Shown here piece by piece: positions 1-5,398 of a stretch of DNA of 5,398 nt. Source of the DNA: Armatimonadota bacterium (lineage in GTDB: Bacteria > Actinomycetota > Acidimicrobiia > Spongiisociales > UBA5794); the NCBI GenBank assembly GCA_008501565.1, contig QQUL01000001.1:1-5398 (forward strand). The letters are read 5' to 3'. Position numbers and translations under genes: made by a program. The stretch's first letter is position 1. Every line of letters starts with the position of its first letter. The notes beneath the pieces were generated by a model, which ran no database searches, had not been told where the DNA came from, and worked only from the letters and a program-made list of their open reading frames with translations.

Positions 1-26
1 TTCCACTACCTGACTACGAGATGCAA

Positions 27-78
27 GGACTTGGGGAGAAGGCCCCCTGCAAGAGCGAGGGGCCTTCTCCCCAAGTCC
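27..78. terminator. Perfect 20-bp inverted repeat, probable intergenic terminator hairpin
   Basis: Bases 27-46 and 59-78 are exact reverse complements (20 of 20) separated by a 12-base loop at 47-58. The inner half of the stem is GC-rich and reads AAGGCCCC/GGGGCCTT. It begins 28 bases beyond the stop codon of the minus-strand propeller gene, where a transcription terminator would be expected. No run of U follows on either strand (on the minus strand the bases after the stem are TTGCATCTCG), so it is not a textbook intrinsic terminator. As a perfect palindrome it would fold equally in transcripts from either side and could serve as a bidirectional terminator or an mRNA 3'-end stabiliser. The alternative is a dispersed intergenic repeat. 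Confidence 0.6.
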
Positions 79-105
79 GGACGGCACGATGCCGTGCTCG
101 GCGAA

Positions 106-1293
106 CTACACCTGCTTTAGGAGAACCAGAAAATGGAGGACGAAAGGAGCCGACACTGCCAGGAATCCGCCGCCGGCCGGAACACAAGCCTGAGTCGTCC
201 CAACAAGCAGGAACCCGGAAACGGAAGCACTGCAGTTTGAGTTTTCGATCAGGATATTGAACGTCTTACCCAGGATCGGATCGGCGTCACACGTCAGTCC
301 TGGAATCCTGCATGTTCCAGGCTTTCCGGAGCAGTAGTTGTTCCAGGATGCAACAGCCGTGCATTCGGGCACGATCTCGATTGTAGCGGCGCTCAGCCCT
401 GCGTTTCCCCATACCACGACCACATCTGTTCGAGTTCCGGGGGTCTCATTGTTCGGCATATCAATGCCGGCCCCGAACATATTGTCATTTCCGGCATCGG
501 AGAAGTAGAACATGTTCCGTTCCGGATCAATCGCAATGGCATAGGGGTAATCAATGGGCACGGTTGCTCCGCTATTGTTGGCAACTGTGCTCATATCGAT
601 GAGGACATCTCGAGGGTTCCCGTCGAGATCGAAGCACTCGATCTTCTCGCCGAGTTGATCGGTCCAATACAACTTGCCAGCCGCCGCATCCAAACCCACA
701 TCACGAATACCGGAGATTCCCGTTGTGATGATGTCCACCTGGTTCATTCCATCAAGGTCGCTCCGCCCTACCTTGCTGACGCCCAAGGCATCTTTGTAGG
801 AATAGTAGATGTGCTTGGCGTTGTCGCGGAGGTCGAGTTCGAGGAAGCCTGCGGCAGGGAGGGAAAAAAGCGTTGTAACCGTCCGAGGGGGTTCAATGTC
901 AGCACATTGAACAAGATTGGCGCCACCATCGATCCAGTAGATCTTCCCTGCGCACAGGTCGAGTTCAATATCGTGCACGTTTCCTGGAAGGCCCGAGATC
1001 AGTGCCTGGTCATTGCTTCCATCGAGATCCGCTCGCCGGACTTCGGTTCCATCGGTGTAGTAGATATGGCCAGACTGGCGATCAACGGCAACGCCCGAGA
1101 TGCTCGAGCCGCTCATGATTGGCGTTGTGACCGAAGAGCTCCCGAAAGGCAGGTCAGTCTGGAAGACTTTCTGTCCGGCTGCCCAGTACGCGCGATCGGC
1201 TGCGAGAGTTGATTCGACCATGTTGATGAAACCAGTAAGGATCATCGTTGCAACCAGAACTCGATTGTGCATCACGTTCTCTCTCTTAGCCAT
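106..1293 (-). CDS. Secreted YWTD/LDL-receptor class B-like beta-propeller protein
   Basis: The protein has 395 residues if started at the ATG whose first base is 1293. Residues 1-31 look like a Sec signal peptide: Lys/Arg in the n-region, a hydrophobic core at about 12-23 (VLVATMILTGFI) and a likely cleavage site after STLA. From about residue 36 to 300 there are repeated blades with the motifs HIYYTD, KIYWID, HIYYSY, KLYWTD and MFYFSD, along with the linkers RADLDGSN, RSDLDGMN and CFDLDGN. These are typical of six-bladed YWTD propellers, which usually bind protein or glycan ligands and have no fixed enzymatic role. Residues 319-395 are Cys-rich and hold YCSGKPGTCRIPGL, DPILGKTF and VPAGGGFLAV, resembling a short beta-rich module common at the C-termini of exported planctomycete proteins. 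Here the module ends abruptly in FLVLLKQV. The start is uncertain: an in-frame TTG at 1317 and an ATG at 1272 (preceded by AAGAGAGAG) are alternatives, while the 1293 ATG has AGAGGT rather far upstream (13 bases). The function is unknown, and export to the periplasm or surface is inferred. Confidence 0.85.
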   Translation of the reverse strand: MAKRENVMHNRVLVATMILTGFINMVESTLAADRAYWAAGQKVFQTDLPFGSSSVTTPIMSGSSISGVAVDRQSGHIYYTDGTEVRRADLDGSNDQALISGLPGNVHDIELDLCAGKIYWIDGGANLVQCADIEPPRTVTTLFSLPAAGFLELDLRDNAKHIYYSYKDALGVSKVGRSDLDGMNQVDIITTGISGIRDVGLDAAAGKLYWTDQLGEKIECFDLDGNPRDVLIDMSTVANNSGATVPIDYPYAIAIDPERNMFYFSDAGNDNMFGAGIDMPNNETPGTRTDVVVVWGNAGLSAATIEIVPECTAVASWNNYCSGKPGTCRIPGLTCDADPILGKTFNILIENSNCSASVSGFLLVGTTQACVPAGGGFLAVSAPFVLHFLVLLKQV

Positions 1294-1364
1294 GAGATTG
1301 ATCTCGACCTCTTTCAACTCTTGTCATTCATTAGTATGTGTAGATCCTACTCAGGCATTACGAC

Positions 1365-1370
1365 ATTATA
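1365..1370 (-). promoter_or_regulatory. Candidate -10 box of the propeller gene promoter
   Basis: Read on the minus strand this is TATAAT, a perfect sigma-70 -10 hexamer, in a locally AT-rich stretch. It would start transcription near 1358 and give a leader of about 65 bases before the ATG at 1293. No good -35 element lies 16-18 bases upstream (the bases there read roughly ATACCT), so the promoter would depend on an activator or be weak. An interrupted inverted repeat spans the box: GGCAT at 1354-1358 and ATGCC at 1370-1374, extended to CAGGCAT/ATGCCCTG if one bulged base is allowed. It could be an operator. Confidence 0.4.
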
Positions 1371-1700
1371 TGCCCTGTGATCTCTCAGGTATGAGGGAAG
1401 TCTCGAGCGCGACAGGACGCCTGAGTTCACTCACGTCAGTTCGCCATACGTGTCGGATTCTCGGGCTCCGCTATTGAACAGACCCATCATGATGCTTGGT
1501 TTGGACGGCTCCTGATTCATCATCGTGCCTCGCTCACGCCTCCGGAATTCGGCGCGCTCGGTTGAGTACCTCTTGTCGTGACGGTACCTCCAGAGACGGC
1601 GCACTTCGCCACTCCTAGAAACGCGCGACATTCTTTTTTGCTGCGCTCCGACCCCTGGCACGAATCCCCACGATCCGTCACAATCCATTCCCTGGAATAA

Positions 1701-1723
1701 CCCGCTGGCTCCTGGCCAGCGGG
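1701..1723 (+). promoter_or_regulatory. Hairpin touching the Shine-Dalgarno of the sigma-factor gene
   Basis: CCCGCTGGC (1701-1709) and GCCAGCGGG (1715-1723) are a perfect 9-bp inverted repeat with the 5-base loop TCCTG. The right arm ends at the GGG that opens the Shine-Dalgarno stretch GGGAGGTAGG (1721-1730). In the mRNA the stem would tie up the first bases of the ribosome binding site of the sigma gene, so it may damp translation initiation. It lacks a following U tract, which argues against a terminator. Confidence 0.5.
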
Positions 1724-1727
1724 AGGT
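1722..1727 (+). promoter_or_regulatory. Ribosome binding site fixing the TTG start of the sigma gene
   Basis: GGAGGT matches the core anti-Shine-Dalgarno and sits 7 bases before the TTG at 1735. I checked the in-frame codons back to about 1630 and found no ATG, GTG or TTG, and the next in-frame ATG (codon 102) lies after the sigma-2 region. The site therefore decides in favour of the TTG. Confidence 0.75.
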
Positions 1728-1734
1728 AGGACCT

Positions 1735-2301
1735 TTGGGGCACGATTGTTCCGCAGCACCTGGCAATCACACACCCGCGGGCATCACGCCGAGCCTCTAT
1801 CTGGAGCTCGAAGCGCGCGCTCGAGCCCTGCTTCGCTCACGGCGATTCGGACCGAGTCCGGAGACCGCGTCGCTGGTCAACCGGGCCTGCGTCAACCTGC
1901 TCGAACGGTCGCCGACCGACCTGGAAACCCGCAGCCGGTTCCTGGTCTTTGCCGCCGCTGCTTTGCGCAACGTCCTGGTCGACCTGGCACGCGAACGGAA
2001 GACAGTGCGGCGAGGAGGCGGCAGGGCCGACATCCAGATGGGTGAGGAAGCCAACCAGATGGAGGCTTCGGACCATGCGCCGGAGCTGGTTCTCGACGTC
2101 CACGACCGGCTCGACAAGCTCGCTCGACACGACCAGGATCTGGCCCGATTGGTTCAGTTGCGCTACTTCGGCGGCCTGACCTGGCCCGAGGTCGCCGAGG
2201 TCATGGGTCGCGATGAGGCCGATATCCAGAAGGACTGGTACTTCGTCCGTGCCTGGTTTCGCACCGAGCTATCGGACCCGCGGGGATTTGACGCGGCATG
2301 A
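1735..2301 (+). CDS. ECF-type RNA polymerase sigma factor (Sig-70_X6 / ECF-Gob-like)
   Basis: This is a 188-residue sigma factor that would direct RNA polymerase to a dedicated promoter set. Region sigma-2 covers about residues 19-90 (SLYLELEARARALLRSRR, then LVNRACVNLLE, then FLVFAAAALRNVLVDLARERK), followed by the RRGGG linker typical of this family. Region sigma-4 covers about 115-180 with the helix-turn-helix RYFGGLTWPEVAEVMGR and the ending QKDWYFVRAWFRTEL, close to the family signature RDW-FARAWL. The length is normal for the family. It starts at TTG, supported by GGAGGT seven bases upstream and the absence of another usable start. Residues 43-46 read ETAS where classical ECF sigmas have the acidic DAED motif used to bind the core polymerase. 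The stop codon overlaps the kinase start (ATGA), so the two are co-translated. No anti-sigma factor gene lies next to it; regulation by the kinase is inferred from this pairing, which is common in planctomycetes. Confidence 0.9.
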   Translation: MGHDCSAAPGNHTPAGITPSLYLELEARARALLRSRRFGPSPETASLVNRACVNLLERSPTDLETRSRFLVFAAAALRNVLVDLARERKTVRRGGGRADIQMGEEANQMEASDHAPELVLDVHDRLDKLARHDQDLARLVQLRYFGGLTWPEVAEVMGRDEADIQKDWYFVRAWFRTELSDPRGFDAA

Positions 2302-5255
2302 GCGGCGAGCGAATCGAACGACAGCACGAGCTGTTCCGTGCGGCGCTCGAGATCGATCCCTCGCGACAGGAGGAGTATCTGCGCGATGCCTGCGCTGGTG
2401 ATGTTGCACTGCTGGAGTCCGTTCTCCAACTGCTGGCAGCACACTGCGCTTCTCGATCTCCCATCGACGCCCCGGCAGCCGATGCCCTGGGCATCAACGA
2501 CTCCGATCCGGCGCAGCGCGCATCCGACCGGTCGATCCGGATAGCAGGTGCAGGTCACGAAGATCCGGCCTGGAAGACCTTTCTCAAGCAGCTCCGCTCC
2601 CGGGGCCCGGCGCACCAACGCTACGTGTTCCACGGCGAGATTGCGCGTGGCGGCATGGGTGTGGTGCAGCGCGTGTTCGATCAGGATGCCCAGAGACACC
2701 TCGCCCTCAAGGTGATCCTCGGCCAGGATCAGAGCCGCTCCTCCGGCGGCACACCGACCGTCAGCAACCGTACGCTCGGGCGGTTCCTCGAAGAGGCGCA
2801 GATCACCAGCCAGCTGGACCACCCTGGCATCGTGCCCGTGCACGAGATCGGCGTGGACCACACCGGACGGGTCTACTTCACGATGCGCCTGGTGGAAGGG
2901 GAGGATCTTCGCACGATCTTCCGCAGGGTACGCGACATGGATCCGGAATGGTCCATGGCCCGGGCTCTGTCGGTGATTCTTCGGGTCTGCGAGGCCCTCG
3001 CCTTCGCCCATGACAAGGGGGTCATCCATCGCGATCTCAAGCCGGCCAACATCATGGTCGGACGATTCGGCGAGGCATATGTCATGGACTGGGGCCTGGC
3101 TCGTGTCCTGGGCCGAGAGGATTCGCATGACCTGCGCATCCAGCGAGTCCAAGGAGCAGAAGAGTCAGGCGACTTCGTCCGCACTGCCCGTGACGTGGAT
3201 CCGGGTGGCGAGCAGAACTCGCCGGTGCTGACGATGGATGGTGATGTGATCGGCACGCCCGCCTACATGCCACCCGAGCAGGCGCACGGACAGCTCGACG
3301 ATGTCGGCGCCGCGTCCGATGTCTACTCCCTTGGCGCCATCCTCTACGAACTGCTGTGCGGACAGGTTCCATACGCGGATCGCGAGCGCATTTCTCCCCC
3401 CTACGAAGTGCTGAAGTCGGTCCAGGAGGGCTCACCGACACCGCTCCATGTCACCAATCCACAAGTGTCCGCGGAACTCGAAGCGATCTGCGACAAGGCG
3501 ATGGCCCGCTCGATCGAAGAGCGCTACCGGAGCATGGAGGCGTTCGCCAGGGACCTTCGCTCGTACCTCGAGGGCCGGGTCGTTGCCGCGTACGAGACCG
3601 GCGCCATCGCTGAACTTCGCAAGTGGGTCATCCGCAACAAAGGCACCGCCGCATCGATCGCGGCTGCGATCGTCGCGACTCTCCTGCTGAGTGCCTGGGC
3701 CGTGTTCGAGCGAAACGTGGCCCGAGCCGCCAACACGCGGGCGGACCAGAACGAGGCCGACGCGAGAATCCTGTCCGACTCGCATGAACTCGACCGACTG
3801 AAGGCAGAGATGAACTCGATCTGGCCCGCGGTCGCGGCGCGGATCGACGAGATCGACGGCTGGATGGGCCGAGCCCGGTCACTGGTCTCCAGATTGGATG
3901 AACACGAACAGTCGCTCAGGGAACTCCGCGCTCGCGGCACTCCCCGAACCCAGGCCGCCGATCGCGTGCTGGATGACCTGCTCCAGAGAGTCTCGGCCCT
4001 TGAACAGCGGGCCCTCACGACCGAGCATTCCGACCATCGGGATGCTCTCTCGCTTGCCGCTGCGGATCTTGAGCGACGCTCCCGCACGATCGCTGCTGAG
4101 TTGGTCGCCCTGCAACCCTTCGATTTCGAGGATGACGCGGACTCCTGGCGGCACGATGTGCTGCTCTCGCTGGTGTCCGATCTGACACAGTTCGCCGCGG
4201 ACGACCGGTACGGGCAGACGCTCCGCAACATGCGGACTCGGCTCGAGGTCGCCGCAACCCTGTTTGATCGCTCGATCGCGGATCATCAGGAAGTCTGGAG
4301 CGAGGCAATCGTTGCCATCGCCGACCAACAACAGTGCCCGCGCTATGCCGGCCTCACGATCCCGGAGCAACTCGGCCTGGCACCGCTCGCTCAGGATCCC
4401 GTCTCGGGTCTGTGGGAGTTCTGGCATGTCCCGACCGGCAATCCTCCGCAGAGGGAAGAAGACGGCACGCTTCGGATCACGGCGGATTCTGCGCTGGTCT
4501 TCGTCTTGATCCCCGGTGGGTCATTCCGCATGGGATCTCAGGGCGTCGAGGCCGGTGCCCCCAACCACGATCCCCGATCGGTCGAGATCGAGAACGACGA
4601 GTCGGGCAACCTGATGGAGGTCACCCTGGAGCCTTTCTTCCTGTCGAAGTATGAGATGACCCAGGGACAGTGGGAACGGTTCACGGGCAGCAATCCATCC
4701 TGGTTCATCGCCTCATGGCCAGAATACACGAGCCCCGTACATCCCGTGGACAAGGTCTCCTGGACCGACTCCGACCAGATCACCTATCGCCTGGGGCTGG
4801 AGTTGCCGACCGAAGCGCAGTGGGAATACGCTTGCCGGGCGGGAACGAGCACCATCTACTTCTGCGGCGACGACGTGGCGTCCCTGGCGGAATATGCCAA
4901 CATCCGGGATGCCCGCTATGGAGTCGACTTCAACGAGAGCGGCGACCTGGAGCCGATCGACGACGGCTACGGCGCGCCCGCACCGGTCGGGTCTCTGAAG
5001 CCGAACGCCTTCGGCCTGTTCAACATGCACGGCAACCTCGCCGAATGGTGCCGCGCCCAGTTCAAGCGATACGACATCACCTGGTCGCGTGGCGACGTCG
5101 ACCGGCCGGCCTGGCCCGGTGGGCTGCACGTCGTTCGCGGGGGGTCATATGGACACAACAGCTCCAAGGCACGCTCCGCTGCTCGGCACAGGAATACACC
5201 CGAGAACCGCTCGCGCCTGATCGGCCTCCGCCCTTCCCGCGCGCTCGAGCGCTGA
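2298..5255 (+). CDS. Transmembrane Ser/Thr protein kinase with C-terminal FGE/SUMF1-like domain
   Basis: A 985-residue signalling kinase. Residues about 8-50 (RQHELFRAALEID, then YLRDACAGD, then LLAAHC) match the helical N-terminus of sigma-linked kinases. The Hanks-type kinase domain spans about 110-425: Gly-rich loop GEIARGGMGVV (113-123), ATP-anchoring K138, alpha-C E166, catalytic HRDLKPAN (244-251), DWG (264-266) in place of DFG, PPE (325-327) in place of APE, and SDVYSLG (340-346). All catalytic residues are present. The activation segment is long (264-327), with an acidic polar insert at about 273-314. RKWVIRNK (441-448) precedes a single membrane helix at about 450-470, giving a cytoplasmic kinase and an outer C-terminal half. 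Residues about 475-680 are charged and predicted coiled coil. Residues about 735-985 are an FGE-sulfatase/SUMF1-like domain: PGGSFRMGS (739-747), LPTEAQWEYACRAGT (836-850), NAFGLFNMHGNLAEWC (903-918), RGGSY (947-951) and GLR (976-978). The two cysteines of true formylglycine-generating enzymes after RGGSY are missing (GHNSSK), so a sensory or binding role is more likely than catalysis. Translation is coupled to the sigma gene; the nearest Shine-Dalgarno-like GGGGA is weak and 11 bases away. Confidence 0.93.
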   Translation: MSGERIERQHELFRAALEIDPSRQEEYLRDACAGDVALLESVLQLLAAHCASRSPIDAPAADALGINDSDPAQRASDRSIRIAGAGHEDPAWKTFLKQLRSRGPAHQRYVFHGEIARGGMGVVQRVFDQDAQRHLALKVILGQDQSRSSGGTPTVSNRTLGRFLEEAQITSQLDHPGIVPVHEIGVDHTGRVYFTMRLVEGEDLRTIFRRVRDMDPEWSMARALSVILRVCEALAFAHDKGVIHRDLKPANIMVGRFGEAYVMDWGLARVLGREDSHDLRIQRVQGAEESGDFVRTARDVDPGGEQNSPVLTMDGDVIGTPAYMPPEQAHGQLDDVGAASDVYSLGAILYELLCGQVPYADRERISPPYEVLKSVQEGSPTPLHVTNPQVSAELEAICDKAMARSIEERYRSMEAFARDLRSYLEGRVVAAYETGAIAELRKWVIRNKGTAASIAAAIVATLLLSAWAVFERNVARAANTRADQNEADARILSDSHELDRLKAEMNSIWPAVAARIDEIDGWMGRARSLVSRLDEHEQSLRELRARGTPRTQAADRVLDDLLQRVSALEQRALTTEHSDHRDALSLAAADLERRSRTIAAELVALQPFDFEDDADSWRHDVLLSLVSDLTQFAADDRYGQTLRNMRTRLEVAATLFDRSIADHQEVWSEAIVAIADQQQCPRYAGLTIPEQLGLAPLAQDPVSGLWEFWHVPTGNPPQREEDGTLRITADSALVFVLIPGGSFRMGSQGVEAGAPNHDPRSVEIENDESGNLMEVTLEPFFLSKYEMTQGQWERFTGSNPSWFIASWPEYTSPVHPVDKVSWTDSDQITYRLGLELPTEAQWEYACRAGTSTIYFCGDDVASLAEYANIRDARYGVDFNESGDLEPIDDGYGAPAPVGSLKPNAFGLFNMHGNLAEWCRAQFKRYDITWSRGDVDRPAWPGGLHVVRGGSYGHNSSKARSAARHRNTPENRSRLIGLRPSRALER

Positions 5256-5256
5256 C

Positions 5257-5398
5257 TCACCCTCCCCCGTCCTCCCTCCCGAACACCTTCGGGTTCCTCC
5301 AGACCACTCGATCCGCGTCGATTCGCAGCGCTTCGAGGATGCGGTCCATCGATTCCCGGGGCGTACGGTTGTCCGGGTAGAGCAGCAGGTGGAACCAG
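5257..5398 (-). CDS. 3' end of a minus-strand gene of unknown function (partial)
   Basis: The minus-strand frame with first full codon at 5397 is open for 46 codons to a TGA at 5259-5257. It encodes a fragment beginning WFHLLLYPDNRTPRES, continuing MDRILEALRIDADRVVW and RNPKVFGRED, and ending in GGG. The gene begins outside the window. Evidence that it is real: third codon positions are strongly G/C (runs such as CAC CTG CTG CTC TAC CCG GAC AAC), the fragment has a well-formed helix and polar/hydrophobic pattern, and it fills the gap right up to the kinase stop. I do not recognise the family. The DRILEAL helix and the short Gly-rich tail do not define one. It converges on the kinase gene, with only base 5256 between the two stop codons, so it is transcribed independently of the sigma/kinase operon. 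Confidence 0.7.
   Translation of the reverse strand, partial: WFHLLLYPDNRTPRESMDRILEALRIDADRVVWRNPKVFGREDGGG

Larger units (their letters stand above)
1294..1734. other. Divergent intergenic region
   Basis: About 440 bases separate the divergently read propeller and sigma-factor genes. The part nearest the propeller gene (about 1320-1380) is AT-rich and holds a consensus -10 box for the minus strand. The part nearest the sigma gene holds a hairpin and a strong Shine-Dalgarno. In between I see no RNA gene, no convincing long ORF and no mobile-element ends. Short reading frames on the minus strand here (for example 30 codons at 1431-1523, with GAGG four bases before its ATG) have no recognisable content. 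I could not find a convincing sigma-70 promoter for the sigma/kinase operon, which fits a promoter read by an alternative sigma factor but does not show it. Confidence 0.7.

Noticed and set aside
2..13. Possible 3' end of an upstream plus-strand gene (stop TGA at 11-13)
   Set aside because: Only three codons are visible, which cannot be told from chance.
655..1212. Plus-strand 185-codon open frame antisense to the propeller gene
   Set aside because: The minus-strand frame has a signal peptide and clear YWTD blades. The plus frame has no domain and is its shadow.
1566..1590. Direct repeat GTACCTC at 1566-1572 and 1584-1590 (18-base period)
   Set aside because: A repeated 7-mer is expected by chance several times in 400 bases, and there is no third copy or symmetry to suggest an operator.
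1631..1639. T-rich run TTCTTTTTT as the end of an intrinsic terminator
   Set aside because: No stable stem precedes it on the plus strand, nor the A-run equivalent on the minus strand.
1687..1701. ATTCC-CT-GGAAT dyad, also readable as an ECF-like -35 element (GGAATAAC)
   Set aside because: No matching -10 element lies at the right distance, and transcription would start only a few bases before the TTG. The arms are five bases.
1431..1766. Minus-strand open frames upstream of the sigma gene, including a 30-codon frame at 1431-1523 with GAGG four bases before its ATG
   Set aside because: The long frame overlaps the sigma start and has no recognisable domain. The short one has no family features and one weak ribosome site is common by chance.
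5278..5293. CCCGAA-CACC-TTCGGG hairpin as a terminator for the kinase mRNA
   Set aside because: The stem is only six pairs, has no U tract and lies inside the codons of the minus-strand gene, so coding constraint and chance explain it.
4670..5380. Plus-strand 236-codon frame overlapping the kinase end
   Set aside because: It overlaps the FGE-like domain in another frame, is Arg/Pro-rich as expected of a high-GC shadow, and runs through the convergent gene.

Overview
The window looks like a chromosomal piece of a GC-rich planctomycete-type bacterium. No marker gene is present, so this rests on three traits seen together: an ECF sigma factor of the Sig-70_X6/ECF-Gob type fused into an operon with a large Ser/Thr kinase, a kinase architecture (kinase, one membrane helix, coiled coil, FGE/SUMF1-like domain) familiar from Planctomycetota, and a secreted propeller protein carrying a C-terminal module often seen at the ends of planctomycete exported proteins. 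This assignment is from recall of families, not from a search.

Layout. Bases 1-105 hold no recognisable gene but contain a perfect 20-bp inverted repeat (27-78) just past the 3' end of the first gene. Bases 106-1293 on the minus strand encode a secreted YWTD/LDL-receptor-B-type beta-propeller protein. Bases 1294-1734 are a divergent intergenic region with a consensus -10 box facing the propeller gene and, at its right end, a 9-bp hairpin whose 3' arm runs into the Shine-Dalgarno of the next gene. Bases 1735-2301 (plus strand, TTG start) encode the ECF sigma factor. Its stop overlaps the start of the 985-residue kinase gene (2298-5255) as ATGA. The last 142 bases carry the 3' end of a minus-strand gene of unknown function that converges on the kinase gene with one base between the two stop codons.

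How the parts may work together. The sigma factor and kinase are translationally coupled and no anti-sigma factor gene is seen in the window. The likely model is a one-kinase, one-sigma signalling pair: the extracytoplasmic coiled coil and SUMF1-like domain sense something outside the membrane, the cytoplasmic kinase becomes active, and the sigma factor is controlled by phosphorylation. The sigma factor has Glu-Thr-Ala-Ser at the place where classical ECF sigmas carry the acidic DAED motif, which offers a concrete candidate phosphosite. The divergent propeller gene may or may not belong to the regulon; nothing in the sequence proves it. Taken as a whole this is a recognisable planctomycete signalling locus rather than a wholly unknown system, but its mechanism is untested.
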